From assembly GCA_949300025.1 (NCBI GenBank), contig CASGCS010000011.1:31977-95976 (forward strand): 64,000 bases of DNA, given 5' to 3'. Source of the stretch: an uncultured bacterium (GTDB lineage: Bacteria; Bacteroidota; Bacteroidia; Bacteroidales; UBA932). Made by a program: the position numbers and the translations under genes. The notes below the pieces were generated by a model. It was not told the origin of the DNA, ran no database searches, and saw only the letters and a list, made by a program, of their open reading frames with translations. Below are positions 1-9,273 of this stretch, piece after piece (positions within the stretch are counted from its first letter, which is position 1; each line of letters opens with the position of its first letter).

Positions 1-732
1 AAAGAGCGAAAGGAGCGCCCCATCTCCTTCACCCTTCTCCATGTACCTTTCCAGATCTGAGACATATTTCAGCGAAACGGTATCTTTCCCGCCGCTCACC
101 TTGTCATAAAACGAAACTATAAGGTCCTGCAACTCTCCGCAAAGTTCCTTGCGCCGCATGTATACATAGGCTGCATCAGGGCTCATGCGTTCAGAAATCG
201 TTTCAAGCAGTTCTGCCGGAACAGCCGCGTTCTTGAGCAGCCTGTTGCGCTGCGAGAGAAACTGGTTGTAACGCTGGATTCTGTAGAGATACTCCCTGTC
301 TATCTGCGAAAGCAGGGCATTGGCAAAACGCCTGCGCTCCTCGCCTGCGCCGTTCACCAGCATGGTATCTGAAGGTGAAACCATCACTATCGGTATCACT
401 CCTATATGGTCAGATATTCTCTGATATTGCTTGCCGTTGCGCATTACGGTCTTGGCACCGCCCGACTTGAGGGAGATGCCTATTGTCTCTTCCGTGGAAT
501 CTTCGTTGAGATAGGTTCCGTTCAGGGCGAATCCGCCGCTGCCGAAGGTGCAGGTATAACTGTCGGAAGTGTTGAAATAACTCTTGCACATGGAAAGGTA
601 ATAGACGGCGTCGAGCAGATTGGTCTTGCCCTCTCCGTTATTGCCGGCAATGGCGTTGATTTTCGGCGAAAAGAGAATGTCGGCCTCCTTAATATTCTTA
701 AAGTTCGATATCAGAATTCTCCTTAAAAACAT
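1..732 (-). CDS. recF: RecF, DNA replication/repair ATPase (3' end beyond window)
   Basis: RecF is an SMC-like ATPase that binds gapped DNA and helps RecO/RecR load RecA. The visible 244 codons begin with the typical RecF start (MFLRRILISNFKNI) and a Walker A loop at residues 30-37 (GNNGEGKT, K36), followed by DAVYYLS. About a third of the usual ~360 residues, including the ABC signature and Walker B, lies outside the window. The ATG at 730-732 (complement) is chosen because the conserved N-terminus starts exactly there. It is divergent from the TPR gene, with a TAnnTTTG promoter between them. Confidence 0.95.
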   Translation of the reverse strand, partial: MFLRRILISNFKNIKEADILFSPKINAIAGNNGEGKTNLLDAVYYLSMCKSYFNTSDSYTCTFGSGGFALNGTYLNEDSTEETIGISLKSGGAKTVMRNGKQYQRISDHIGVIPIVMVSPSDTMLVNGAGEERRRFANALLSQIDREYLYRIQRYNQFLSQRNRLLKNAAVPAELLETISERMSPDAAYVYMRRKELCGELQDLIVSFYDKVSGGKDTVSLKYVSDLERYMEKGEGDGALLSLF

Positions 733-752
733 ATACTTTTCGAATAATTCTC

Positions 753-820
753 CAAAGTTAGCGGATTTCTCAATTAAATGGGAAAATATATTTGCGATTA
801 TCTAAAATATTGTAAATTTG
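753..820. promoter_or_regulatory. Divergent promoters for recF (-) and the TPR gene (+)
   Basis: On the minus strand TAACTTTG (753-760) is a Bacteroidota -7 box 20 nt before the recF ATG. On the plus strand TTTG (791-794), an 18-nt spacer and TAAATTTG (813-820) form a near-consensus sigma-ABfr-type promoter, placing transcription about 10 nt before the TPR start. Confidence 0.6.
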
Positions 821-836
821 CAACCGCAAAAAAGAT

Positions 837-1514
837 ATGACAATGGCTAACAAGACTAAAACCAAAGAGCCCGAGATAAATGTCGGGGAGGCGCTCGTAG
901 AGACCGAGCAGTTTTTCACAAAGTATAAAAAGGCTATCATATACACTATAGGAGCCATAGTCGTGATTTTCGCGGCTGTTCTGCTCTACAAGCAGTTTGT
1001 GACTGTTCCCAGACAGAACGAGGCCGTAAATCAGGCGTATGTGGCGGAGCGCTATTTCAGGGCAAACGAATTTGAGATGGCTCTTAACGGAGACGGCAAC
1101 TCTCTCGGATTTGCACAGTTGATTCAGGAGTACGGCAACAAGGCCGGAGAGGCTGTATATTTCTATGCCGGTGTTTGCGAACTGCAACTTGGGAATTACA
1201 ATGGAGCCATAAGTTACCTTGAGAAATACAATGGAGAAGACCCCATAATTTCCGCCCGTGCGACGGCATGTATCGGAGATGCATACGTAGGGCTTAACGA
1301 CTACAACAGCGCAGCGGACCGTTTCATTCAGGCTGCAAGAGTTGCAGACAACATCCTGGCTGCATCATACCTTATGAAAGCCGGTCTGGTTTATGAAGAA
1401 CTTGGAAAGAACGAAGAGGCCCTGAAGATGTATGAGGAGATAAAGCTCAAATATCCGCAAAGCGCCGAGGGCTACGAAATAGACAAATATATAACCCGCA
1501 TCAAGAGTTTGTAA
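837..1514 (+). CDS. TPR-repeat single-pass membrane protein
   Basis: A 225-residue protein with a charged cytoplasmic N-terminus, one transmembrane helix at about residues 33-53, and a C-terminal part rich in TPR-like helices (for example around 'ACIGDAYVGLNDYNSAADRF' and 'GLVYEELGKNEEALKMYEEI'). It resembles the YfgM/ancillary-TPR layout seen beside recF in many Bacteroidota. Its partner proteins are unknown; a scaffold role at the inner membrane is inference. Two ATGs (837 and 843) are possible, with no clear ribosome-binding site. It lies 8 nt upstream of the yebC-family gene, so probably cotranscribed. Confidence 0.8.
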   Translation: MTMANKTKTKEPEINVGEALVETEQFFTKYKKAIIYTIGAIVVIFAAVLLYKQFVTVPRQNEAVNQAYVAERYFRANEFEMALNGDGNSLGFAQLIQEYGNKAGEAVYFYAGVCELQLGNYNGAISYLEKYNGEDPIISARATACIGDAYVGLNDYNSAADRFIQAARVADNILAASYLMKAGLVYEELGKNEEALKMYEEIKLKYPQSAEGYEIDKYITRIKSL

Positions 1515-1522
1515 GAGATTTT

Positions 1523-2254
1523 ATGGGAAGAGCTTTTGAATTCAGAAAAGAGAGAAAATTCAAACGCTGGGGCAACATGGCCCGCGTTTTCACAAGACTT
1601 GGCAAGGAGATTACCATAGCGGCAAAGACAGGCGGTCCGGATCCTGCCGGGAACCCCCACCTGCGCACCCTTATCCAGACTGCAAAGAGCGAGAACATGC
1701 CCAAGGAGAATATCGAAAGGGCTATCAAGCGTGCCACTGAAAAGGATACTGCCGATTACAAGGAGATGGTTTACGAAGGATATGGCCCCCACGGCATAGC
1801 ATTCCTCATTGAAACAGCCACAGACAACCCCACACGTACCGTTGCCAACATCAGGAGTTACTTCAACAAGTTCGGAGGCTCGCTCGGCACATCGGGCAGC
1901 GTTGATTTCATGTTCGAGCGCAAATGCGTATTCAAGATGAGGCCCGGCAATATAGATTTGGAAGAACTGGAGCTGGAACTTATAGACTACGGGGCTGAAG
2001 AGGTGTTCAAAGATGACGAAGACGATTCGATAGTGGTGATTTACGGTTCGTTCGAATCGTTCGGCTCAATACAGAAATATATAGAGGAGCATGGATACGA
2101 ACTTGTTTCCGGACAGTTCGAAAGAATCCCCACCACCGAGCCCAAGAAAGTTGCAAAGGAGGAACGTGCAGAACTGGACAAGCTTATAGAGAGGTTGGAA
2201 AACGACGAAGATGTCCAGAACGTGTATCATCTGATGGATACATCTGAAGACTAA
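1523..2254 (+). CDS. YebC/PmpR/TACO1-family protein
   Basis: A 243-residue member of the YebC family, recognised by the N-terminal block (MGRAFEFRKERKFKRWGNMARVF in place of the MAGHSKW start of proteobacterial forms), the conserved GGPDPAGNPHLR stretch and KENIERAIKRA, then YEGYGPHGIAFLIE and DNPTRT. Relatives act as DNA-binding transcription regulators or as translation factors helping ribosomes through proline-rich stretches; the sequence does not decide between these. The acidic C-terminal extension is typical of Bacteroidota members. It ends at a rho-independent hairpin. Confidence 0.92.
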   Translation: MGRAFEFRKERKFKRWGNMARVFTRLGKEITIAAKTGGPDPAGNPHLRTLIQTAKSENMPKENIERAIKRATEKDTADYKEMVYEGYGPHGIAFLIETATDNPTRTVANIRSYFNKFGGSLGTSGSVDFMFERKCVFKMRPGNIDLEELELELIDYGAEEVFKDDEDDSIVVIYGSFESFGSIQKYIEEHGYELVSGQFERIPTTEPKKVAKEERAELDKLIERLENDEDVQNVYHLMDTSED

Positions 2255-2276
2255 GAAAAACACGTTGCAAAACAAT

Positions 2277-2306
2277 AAAAACGGCGCCTTTACGGGTGCC
2301 GTTTTT
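2277..2306. terminator. Bidirectional rho-independent terminator
   Basis: ACGGCGCC (2281-2288) pairs with GGTGCCGT (2295-2302) with one G-T pair, flanked by A-rich sequence on the left and a T run on the right. It sits between the convergent YebC-family and LtaS-like genes and could serve both. Confidence 0.8.
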
Positions 2307-2328
2307 CATATCGCCACACAACTGGCTG

Positions 2329-4311
2329 CTAAAATGTTTCGCAAGAGAGTCTGTTGTCAATAAGACGATTGATATACTGCTGCACAACAGCCTTGAAAAA
2401 CTCATCCTGTCTCTGCAGGGAGGGAGTTTGCCTCAGGGAATCGGCAAAGGGAGCCTCCAGGAGATTGTTTTCGAGCAAGGCATCTTCTGACAACTTGTAA
2501 ACGGCGGTAAGAGAGGAATCATTCCTGAAAAGAAGGGTGTCGTTATAGACAAGCTGAAACTGCCCTTCAGTATAGTTTACGGCAAATGGCGGCCGGACGG
2601 TGTCGCAATTCAAATCGCGTCCGAAGGCAAAATAGGGTTTGTCGTAGCCTATCATGCCGAGCAGTGTCGGCATGATGTCGAGCTGCTGCGTGGTCTGATG
2701 ATACTCTCCGGGAGCGATGAATCCGGGAGAATAGTAGATTATGGGGATTCGGGTATTTCCTATTGTGGTAGTATATTCGGGATATATCCCCCAGAGGGTG
2801 GAATGGTCCGGAGTAATTACGAAAACGGTATTGCCAAACCATTCTGAATCGCTTATCTTTTCAAAAAAGGCCCTTACTGCGGCATCGGTATAGGCGATTG
2901 TCTTCTGCAGGGGCACCTCCCCTTCGGGAAGCCGGTCTTTCCATTCGGCGGGAATCTTGAAGGGATGATGGGAGGAAAGGGTGAAGATTCCAGCCATGAA
3001 AGGCTGAGGCAGGGTATCCAGCATGTCGGCCACATAGGGCAGGAAATATTCATCCCAGATGCCCCAGGAACCGTCGAATTTGGAATTGTCGTTGAATTCA
3101 TCCTTTCCGTAATAATGCTCTATTCCGCACAGTCTGGCTATTGCCCTTATGCCCATGCTGGTATTTGGAGCCCCGTGAAAAAAGGCGGTATAGTAGCCCA
3201 GAGAATCCAGAATCTTGGGCAGGCCGAAGGTATAGTCGGTGGAATAGGGCGTGACTGCATAGGAACTTATAAGGCTAGGTATCGAGGCATATATTGAAGG
3301 AATCGCATCTACAGACTTTCGTCCGTTTGCAAAGGCATTTGTACAGAAAAGCCCCTCCCTGCGCAGCGAATCCAGAAAAGGAGTGTAGCATTTGTCCAGA
3401 TCAGGGTTCATGAAACTCATGTTTTCGGCCCCGAAACTTTCAAGCATCAGTATCACTATGTTTTTGCCTTTTGCCGTAGAATCAAACTCAATGACACGGT
3501 TTCTGTTCACTGGAGGTTCGCCGTTGATGTTACGCATCGGGGTGAAGAGCGGCTCCATCTGAGCGTAGGAGGCAAAATCGCGCCTGTATACATATTCTGC
3601 CTTGCCAAGTGTCCTTATCAGGGAAAACGGAGTGTTCAGGACCGCTGAAGTGTGGATTGCCTTGTCTGTGTAATCTCCGGCGTTGCCGATTGTTATGGGC
3701 CTCATGGCGCCGCTTGTTCCGCCGCGTACGCCGATTATGAAGAGCGGAGCGGTAACGGCAAGCGCAACACATTGCAACAAGTAGAAGTTCCTGGCCGAGA
3801 AGCCGTTCCTGCATAAATGCTTCACGCTGCCCGAAAAGTGGATGAACACAAGCAGGAAGAGAATGCCTGCCAGAAAGATATACCAGTAGAGCGTTATGCT
3901 TTCGGCAAAGATTCTGAAAAACTTCACGTCGCCGGCGAATTCGGTAAAAAAGGTGGAACTTGTCCTGCGCAGGGTGAATCTGAAATAGACGGTATCCGCC
4001 AGATTTATTGCCGTTGCAAGGAAATTGACCGCAATATAGAGACCTTTCAGAGATTTCTGCACAGATTCCCGCCTTATAAACGGAAGCGGCAGAAAAGAGA
4101 GGAACAGATACAATATATTGGTATACATTATTGCTGAAGTGTCGAACATCAGTCCTCCGGCAAGAATTCTGAAAAACTCTCTTCCGGTCATCGGTTCGAG
4201 CAGCGAGTAGTTGAAAACTATGAACAGAAGCCGGCAGAGCGTGTATATAAGATATGCCAGAAAGAGCCGCCAAATGACAAGCAGATAATAATTTCCGAAT
4301 CTCAATTTCAT
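2329..4311 (-). CDS. LtaS-like membrane sulfatase (phosphoglycerol/phosphoethanolamine transferase type)
   Basis: A 660-residue protein with an N-terminal half of about five membrane helices and a C-terminal alkaline-phosphatase/sulfatase domain facing the periplasm. Visible catalytic features are the metal-binding NIVILMLESFGAENM block, a putative serine nucleophile in NGRKSVDAIPS, FFHGAPNTSMG and the ITPDHSTLWG metal ligands. LtaS in Gram-positives builds lipoteichoic acid; Gram-negative relatives add phosphoglycerol or phosphoethanolamine to glycans or lipids. The substrate here cannot be read from the sequence. A TACCTTTG box lies upstream on the minus strand. Confidence 0.88.
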   Translation of the reverse strand: MKLRFGNYYLLVIWRLFLAYLIYTLCRLLFIVFNYSLLEPMTGREFFRILAGGLMFDTSAIMYTNILYLFLSFLPLPFIRRESVQKSLKGLYIAVNFLATAINLADTVYFRFTLRRTSSTFFTEFAGDVKFFRIFAESITLYWYIFLAGILFLLVFIHFSGSVKHLCRNGFSARNFYLLQCVALAVTAPLFIIGVRGGTSGAMRPITIGNAGDYTDKAIHTSAVLNTPFSLIRTLGKAEYVYRRDFASYAQMEPLFTPMRNINGEPPVNRNRVIEFDSTAKGKNIVILMLESFGAENMSFMNPDLDKCYTPFLDSLRREGLFCTNAFANGRKSVDAIPSIYASIPSLISSYAVTPYSTDYTFGLPKILDSLGYYTAFFHGAPNTSMGIRAIARLCGIEHYYGKDEFNDNSKFDGSWGIWDEYFLPYVADMLDTLPQPFMAGIFTLSSHHPFKIPAEWKDRLPEGEVPLQKTIAYTDAAVRAFFEKISDSEWFGNTVFVITPDHSTLWGIYPEYTTTIGNTRIPIIYYSPGFIAPGEYHQTTQQLDIMPTLLGMIGYDKPYFAFGRDLNCDTVRPPFAVNYTEGQFQLVYNDTLLFRNDSSLTAVYKLSEDALLENNLLEAPFADSLRQTPSLQRQDEFFKAVVQQYINRLIDNRLSCETF

Positions 4312-4360
4312 TTTACGGACATTATAAAATATTGATAATTTTTTCGCGCAAAAAGTATTG

Positions 4361-4368
4361 CAAAGGTA
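4361..4368 (-). promoter_or_regulatory. -7 box for the LtaS-like gene
   Basis: TACCTTTG on the minus strand matches the Bacteroidota TAnnTTTG box 50 nt before the start codon. No TTTG element is seen at the ideal distance. Confidence 0.5.
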
Positions 4369-4382
4369 TAATATTTATTAAA

Positions 4383-4414
4383 TTTGTGGGTTAGATTGTT
4401 TCAGATTAATTTTG
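4383..4414 (+). promoter_or_regulatory. Consensus promoter of the methylmalonyl-CoA operon
   Basis: TTTG (4383-4386), a 20-nt spacer and TAATTTTG (4407-4414) give a full match to the Bacteroidota promoter. Expected start of transcription is near 4421, leaving a ~23-nt leader before the epimerase ATG. A second box, TAAATTTG at 4379-4386, overlaps it. Confidence 0.65.
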
Positions 4415-4443
4415 AATATTAACTTTTAACACACACTATTATT

Positions 4444-4857
4444 ATGGAAATCACTCACATAGAACATCTTGGCATAGCAGTCAAGTCATTGGAGACAGCT
4501 ATCCCCTACTATGAGGAAAAATTGGGCCTCAAATGCTACTCAATTGAGGAAGTAAAGGACCAGAAGGTTAAGACAGCCTTTTTCAAGGTCGGACAGACAA
4601 AAATCGAACTCCTTGAGAGCACAGACCCCGAGGGAACGATTGCAAAATTCATTGAAAAGAGAGGCGAAGGCGTACACCACGTGGCATTTGCGACAACAGG
4701 AGTCCAGGCAGCGCTGGACGAATTGTCAGGAAAAGGGGTACAGCTTATAGACAAGGCTCCAAGAAAAGGTGCAGAGGGGTTGAACATAGCATTCCTTCAT
4801 CCAAAATCAACCCACGGTGTTCTTACAGAAATCTGTGAGGATCCTTCAAAGAAGTAA
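4444..4857 (+). CDS. mce: Methylmalonyl-CoA epimerase
   Basis: Interconverts (2R)- and (2S)-methylmalonyl-CoA between methylmalonyl-CoA mutase and the decarboxylase in the succinate-to-propionate route. The 137-residue protein is a two-module VOC fold of normal length: HIEHLGIAV with metal ligand H8, GEGVHHVAF with H78/H79, and the C-terminal LTEIC glutamate (E129). First gene of the Na+-decarboxylase operon, 33 nt before mmdA, so its job is fixed by context as well as by motif. Confidence 0.96.
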   Translation: MEITHIEHLGIAVKSLETAIPYYEEKLGLKCYSIEEVKDQKVKTAFFKVGQTKIELLESTDPEGTIAKFIEKRGEGVHHVAFATTGVQAALDELSGKGVQLIDKAPRKGAEGLNIAFLHPKSTHGVLTEICEDPSKK

Positions 4858-4890
4858 AATAATTGAAAACATAAATAAAATCATCCAGTA

Positions 4891-6444
4891 ATGAGTCAGC
4901 AACTCGAACAAGTAAAAGCGCTTATCGCCCTCCGCGAAAAGGCGCGCATGGGTGGAGGTCTGAAAAGAATCGACTCACAGCATGCAAAAGGAAAATACAC
5001 AGCCCGTGAAAGAATCAACATGCTGCTCGACGAAGGCAGTTTCGAAGAGTACGACATGTTCGTAACACACCGCTGCACCAACTTCGGAATGGAAAAGAAC
5101 ACATTCCTAGGCGACGGTGTGGTAACAGGATACGGTACGATAAACGGAAGGCTCGTATATGTCTTCGCACAGGACTTCACGATTTTCGGAGGTTCGCTTT
5201 CAGAGAGCCTTGCCTTGAAAATATGCAAGGTAATGGACCAGGCCATGAAGATGGGCGCTCCCGTGATAGGTATCAACGACTCAGGCGGAGCACGTATCCA
5301 GGAGGGTATCAACGCGCTGGCAGGATATACGGAGATTTTCCAGAGAAACATCCTTGCATCGGGAGTCATTCCGCAGATTTCGGCAATTTTCGGCCCCTGC
5401 GCAGGCGGCGCTGTCTATTCGCCTGCATTGACAGACTTCAACATAATGGCAAAGGGAACCAGCTACATGTTCCTCACGGGCCCCACGGTTGTCAAGTCTG
5501 TAACAGGAGAGGATATCACACAGGAAAATCTTGGAGGCGCAAGCGTTCACTCGTCCAAGAGCGGCGTGGCCCACTTTACAGTGGATACCGAAGAAGAGGG
5601 ACTGCAGCTTATAAAGGAACTTCTCAGCTATCTGCCTCAGAACAACATGGAGGAGACACCTCTTGTAGAGACCAGCGACCCCATTGACAGGCTCGAAGAC
5701 TCTCTCAACGAAATAATACCCGACAATCCCAACAAACCTTACGACATATATGAAGTTATCGGCGGAATCGTGGATGACGGCAAATTCCTCGAAGTACATG
5801 CAGACTATGCAAAGAACATTGTCGTAGGATTCGCAAGATTCAACGGACAGTCCGTAGGTATCGTGGCAAACCAGCCCAAGGTGCTGGCCGGCGTTCTTGA
5901 CATAAGCTCATCAAGAAAAGGCGCAAGGTTCGTACGTTTCTGCGATGCCTTCAACATTCCTATCGTAACCCTGGTGGACGTACCGGGATTCCTTCCCGGC
6001 TCGCAGCAGGAGTACGGCGGAGTCATCCTGCACGGTGCAAAACTGCTTTACGCATACGGAGAGGCAACTGTTCCCAAAGTTACGGTCGTTCTCCGCAAGG
6101 CTTACGGTGGCGCCTATTGCGTCATGAGTTCAAAACACCTGAGAGGCGACATCAACTACGCATGGCCTACAGCTGAGATTGCCGTTATGGGTCCTTCGGG
6201 AGCTATCGGAATACTTTATGGAAAGGAGATGAAAGAGGCAGAGGATCCGGCAGCCTTTGCAGCGGAGAAGGAGAAGGAATACAGAGATGCGTTCGCAAAC
6301 CCTTACAATGCGGCAAAATATGGCTACATTGATGACGTAATCGAGCCGAGAAACACCAGGTTCCGTATAATCCGCGCCCTGCAGCAGCTGGCAACTAAGA
6401 AGTTGACAAATCCTGCGAAGAAGCACGACAATCTACCTCTTTAA
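4891..6444 (+). CDS. mmdA: Methylmalonyl-CoA decarboxylase alpha (carboxyltransferase) subunit
   Basis: Transfers the carboxyl group of (S)-methylmalonyl-CoA to biotin on the carrier subunit. The 517-residue length and two crotonase-fold halves fit acyl-CoA carboxyltransferases: N-half oxyanion loops SGGARIQEG and [17 protein letters not shown]-half [16 protein letters not shown] and [17 protein letters not shown]. The same family includes the propionyl-CoA carboxylase beta chain; neighbouring OadG, biotin carrier and OadB-type genes, with no biotin carboxylase, point to the Na+-pumping decarboxylase. Confidence 0.95.
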   Translation: MSQQLEQVKALIALREKARMGGGLKRIDSQHAKGKYTARERINMLLDEGSFEEYDMFVTHRCTNFGMEKNTFLGDGVVTGYGTINGRLVYVFAQDFTIFGGSLSESLALKICKVMDQAMKMGAPVIGINDSGGARIQEGINALAGYTEIFQRNILASGVIPQISAIFGPCAGGAVYSPALTDFNIMAKGTSYMFLTGPTVVKSVTGEDITQENLGGASVHSSKSGVAHFTVDTEEEGLQLIKELLSYLPQNNMEETPLVETSDPIDRLEDSLNEIIPDNPNKPYDIYEVIGGIVDDGKFLEVHADYAKNIVVGFARFNGQSVGIVANQPKVLAGVLDISSSRKGARFVRFCDAFNIPIVTLVDVPGFLPGSQQEYGGVILHGAKLLYAYGEATVPKVTVVLRKAYGGAYCVMSSKHLRGDINYAWPTAEIAVMGPSGAIGILYGKEMKEAEDPAAFAAEKEKEYRDAFANPYNAAKYGYIDDVIEPRNTRFRIIRALQQLATKKLTNPAKKHDNLPL

Positions 6445-6460
6445 TTAAAAACAGAAACGA

Positions 6461-7447
6461 ATGAAAAATCATATAAGGACATTATTGCTATTCGGAGCTC
6501 TGACCTTGTCATATACGATGAGCGGGCAGAACATGGCCGCCATCCGCATAAATGAGGTGCAGTCTGTAAACACCGACGGTTACATAGACGATTACGGCTG
6601 CAGAAACGGTTGGATAGAGCTCTTCAATACATCGTACGGCACGGTGGACATCGGAGGCTGCTACCTTACCGATGACCCGAACGACCTTACGAAGTATATG
6701 ATACCCAAGGGCGATGCGCTTACAAAGATTCCGCCTCGCCAGCATGTGCTCTTCTATGCAGACAACCTGCCCGACAGGGGGACGTTCCACATAAGTTTCG
6801 ACATTCCCAATGCGAAGCAGGTGATATTTGTCAGCAACAACGGAAGGACCATAATCGACGAGGTCACTCTGCCAGAAGGAGGTATACCTGCGAACAAATC
6901 TTACGGCAGGGTCGTAGACGGTGAAGGTTCGAGCGAGCCTACCCATTTTCTTCAGAGATCGATAAGGGTGGCCCAGAAAGAGAGGGCTGCCGGGGAAGAT
7001 CACGGATGGGCAATTCTCGACAAGGTTACACCCAGCACCAACAACCTCACTCTTGACGGAGACTCAAAAAGCACCACAATGGGCAAGACTGACCCTTACG
7101 GAGTAATCATGGCAATCGTTGCCATGTCGGTCGTATTCGTGGCGCTTATCCTCCTGTATGTGGTATTCAAGAAAATTGGAAACAGAGCCGTTATCAAGAG
7201 CCATCTTAAAGAGGCGGCATCAAAGGGAGACGTGGCAAGCGTGGCATCGGTCAAGGGGAAGGAGTCCACTTCCGCCGAAGTGTTTGCCGCAATCGCAATG
7301 GCATTCCATCTTTACAAGGAAGATAACGAAATCCACGACTTCGAGAATACGATACTCACAATCCACAAGGAATCAAAATCATACTCACCCTGGAGCTCTA
7401 AGATTTACACTTTGAGGGAGACTCCGCAAGTTAGACGAAACAAATAA
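6461..7447 (+). CDS. Lamin-tail domain fused to OadG-type (delta/gamma) decarboxylase subunit
   Basis: A 328-residue fusion. Residues 1-22 are a signal peptide ending near SGQ. Residues ~25-140 look like a lamin-tail domain (IRINEVQSVN, NGWIELFNTSYGTVDIGGCYLTDDP). One transmembrane helix lies at about 214-236, followed by a cytoplasmic tail resembling OadG/MmdD subunits, which assemble the carboxyltransferase with the membrane beta subunit. Topology would put the lamin-tail domain in the periplasm. It replaces the very short delta subunit of classical methylmalonyl-CoA decarboxylase. What the extra domain binds is unknown. Confidence 0.85.
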   Translation: MKNHIRTLLLFGALTLSYTMSGQNMAAIRINEVQSVNTDGYIDDYGCRNGWIELFNTSYGTVDIGGCYLTDDPNDLTKYMIPKGDALTKIPPRQHVLFYADNLPDRGTFHISFDIPNAKQVIFVSNNGRTIIDEVTLPEGGIPANKSYGRVVDGEGSSEPTHFLQRSIRVAQKERAAGEDHGWAILDKVTPSTNNLTLDGDSKSTTMGKTDPYGVIMAIVAMSVVFVALILLYVVFKKIGNRAVIKSHLKEAASKGDVASVASVKGKESTSAEVFAAIAMAFHLYKEDNEIHDFENTILTIHKESKSYSPWSSKIYTLRETPQVRRNK

Positions 7448-7455
7448 GTAAATTT

Positions 7456-7893
7456 ATGAAAGAATATAAGTTAAAGATAAACGGAAACGATTATGCCGTA
7501 ACCGTTAAAGACGTAGACGACACTGTTGCAGAGGTTGAAGTCAACGGAACTCCCTTCAAGGTCGAGTTCGAGAAACCCATAACAAAGAGGCCTGTGGTTG
7601 TATCAAAGCCCGCCTCACCCAAGGCAACTCCTGCAGGAGTTCCTGAAGTGAAGGTGACAAAACCTGCTGCAGGCGGTTCCGGAGCGACAGTTACCTCACC
7701 GCTTCCCGGAATCATACTCGAAATTAACTGCAAAGAGGGCGATACCGTCAAGAAGGGGCAGAAACTGCTCGTTCTCGAGGCCATGAAGATGGAGAACATA
7801 ATCGAGGCCACGGCAGACGGACAGGTAACAAGTATTAAGGTAAATAAAGGGGATTCGGTACTTGAAGGTGCTCCTCTTGTTATAATCGGATAA
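7456..7893 (+). CDS. mmdC: Biotin carboxyl carrier subunit of the decarboxylase
   Basis: A 145-residue carrier with a biotinyl domain at about 77-145. The biotin attachment lysine is K111 in EAMKMEN. An alanine/proline/lysine-rich linker (about 43-78) joins it to a folded N-terminal segment, as in other decarboxylase gamma chains. It carries CO2 from MmdA to the membrane beta subunit. It lies 8 nt after the OadG fusion and 2 nt before mmdB. Confidence 0.95.
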   Translation: MKEYKLKINGNDYAVTVKDVDDTVAEVEVNGTPFKVEFEKPITKRPVVVSKPASPKATPAGVPEVKVTKPAAGGSGATVTSPLPGIILEINCKEGDTVKKGQKLLVLEAMKMENIIEATADGQVTSIKVNKGDSVLEGAPLVIIG

Positions 7894-7895
7894 TT

Positions 7896-9065
7896 ATGAT
7901 ATTAGAAGCAAGTCATAACTTTTTCTCCCTCATCGGGGAAAACCTGAATCAGTTTTTGCAATATACAGGATTCGCCAATGCAACGGTAGGGCATATCGCG
8001 ATGATTATCATCGGTTTGATATTCATCTACATTGCAATCAAGAAGGAATGGGAGCCTCTGCTGCTTGTTCCTATCGGATTCGGTATAATTGTAGGTAATA
8101 TTCCCCTTTTCCCGGGATTGAGCGTAGGAATATATGAAGAGGGCTCTGTTCTCAACATCCTCTACCAGGGTGTTGTCAAGGGCTGGTATCCGCCGCTCAT
8201 TTTCCTCGGAATAGGTGCGATGACAGACTTTTCGGCACTTATCTCCAACCCCAAGCTGTTGCTGATAGGTGCAGCTGCACAGTTCGGCATATTCGGAGCC
8301 TATGCAATTGCACTCGCATTGGGATTCACACCGGCAGAGGCAGGTGCAATCGGCATTATCGGAGGCGCAGACGGTCCCACGGCCATCTTCCTCTCTTCAA
8401 GGCTTGCACCGGATCTGATGGGTGCTATTGCAGTTTCCGCATATTCATACATGGCACTGGTTCCCGTGATCCAGCCTCCCGTAATGAGATTGTTCACAAC
8501 CCACAAGGAGCGCCTTATCAGGATGAAGTCTCCAAGGGCCGTTTCAAAGAGGGAGAAGATTATGTTCCCCATCGTGGGCTTTTTGCTCACTGCATTCATA
8601 GTGCCTTCCGGCCTTCCGCTGCTCGGCATGCTCTTCTTCGGAAACCTGCTTAAGGAGAGCGGAGTTACACGCCGTCTCGCAGAGACCGCAAGAGGACCAC
8701 TAATCGATGTCATAACAATACTTATCGGTCTTACTGTCGGATGCTCTACACAGGCAGATGAATTCCTCAGACTCAAATCTATAGGAATATTCGTACTGGG
8801 CGCCGCATCATTCTTTATTGCAACGGCGGCAGGTGTGCTGTTTGTAAAATTCTTCAACCTCTTCCTCAAGGAGGGCAACAAGATAAATCCTCTTATCGGA
8901 AATGCCGGCGTATCGGCCGTTCCCGATTCGGCAAGGGTTTCAAATCTTGTGGGTCTGGAGTACGACAAGACAAACTATCTGCTTATGCATGCAATGGGCC
9001 CCAATGTTGCCGGAGTTATCGGCAGCGCCGTTGCGGCAGGTATTCTGCTCGGATTCCTGGGATAA
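7896..9065 (+). CDS. mmdB: Na+-translocating decarboxylase beta subunit
   Basis: The membrane pump that decarboxylates carboxybiotin and exports Na+. The 389-residue polytopic protein contains the family signature GIIGGADGPTAIF with the essential aspartate at D159, SAYSYMALVPVIQPP, and the late NPLIGNAGVSAVPDSARV block. The C-terminus ends after a last hydrophobic helix, as expected. It is followed at once by a strong terminator, so the operon ends here. Confidence 0.96.
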   Translation: MILEASHNFFSLIGENLNQFLQYTGFANATVGHIAMIIIGLIFIYIAIKKEWEPLLLVPIGFGIIVGNIPLFPGLSVGIYEEGSVLNILYQGVVKGWYPPLIFLGIGAMTDFSALISNPKLLLIGAAAQFGIFGAYAIALALGFTPAEAGAIGIIGGADGPTAIFLSSRLAPDLMGAIAVSAYSYMALVPVIQPPVMRLFTTHKERLIRMKSPRAVSKREKIMFPIVGFLLTAFIVPSGLPLLGMLFFGNLLKESGVTRRLAETARGPLIDVITILIGLTVGCSTQADEFLRLKSIGIFVLGAASFFIATAAGVLFVKFFNLFLKEGNKINPLIGNAGVSAVPDSARVSNLVGLEYDKTNYLLMHAMGPNVAGVIGSAVAAGILLGFLG

Positions 9066-9084
9066 CGGCTGTCGGAACGTATCA

Positions 9085-9121
9085 AAAGGGAAGTCTTGCC
9101 AAGGCGGGGCTTCCTTTTTTT
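9085..9121 (+). terminator. Rho-independent terminator after mmdB
   Basis: GGAAGTC (9089-9095) pairs with GGCTTCC (9108-9114) through a GC-rich loop, followed by seven T residues (9115-9121). It separates the decarboxylase operon from the V-ATPase operon. Confidence 0.85.
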
Positions 9122-9273
9122 GTCATTCTTCGCTATAAAAATGGTTTTTCAAGAAAATAAAAAACCTAATGGCTTTTTATTTGTTATAACCGATGAAAAA
9201 AGATAAATTTGAGGCAAATTTTTTTTTGAAAAACAAAACAGATTCAGTCATTCAACATACAAGGAGGACCATT

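Noticed and set aside
5223..5799. Overlapping frames inside mmdA on both strands
   Set aside because: Shadow frames of a strongly conserved carboxyltransferase.
9193..9273. 27-codon upstream extension of V-ATPase subunit E
   Set aside because: The inner ATG at 9274 has a perfect AAGGAGG and matches the family start.
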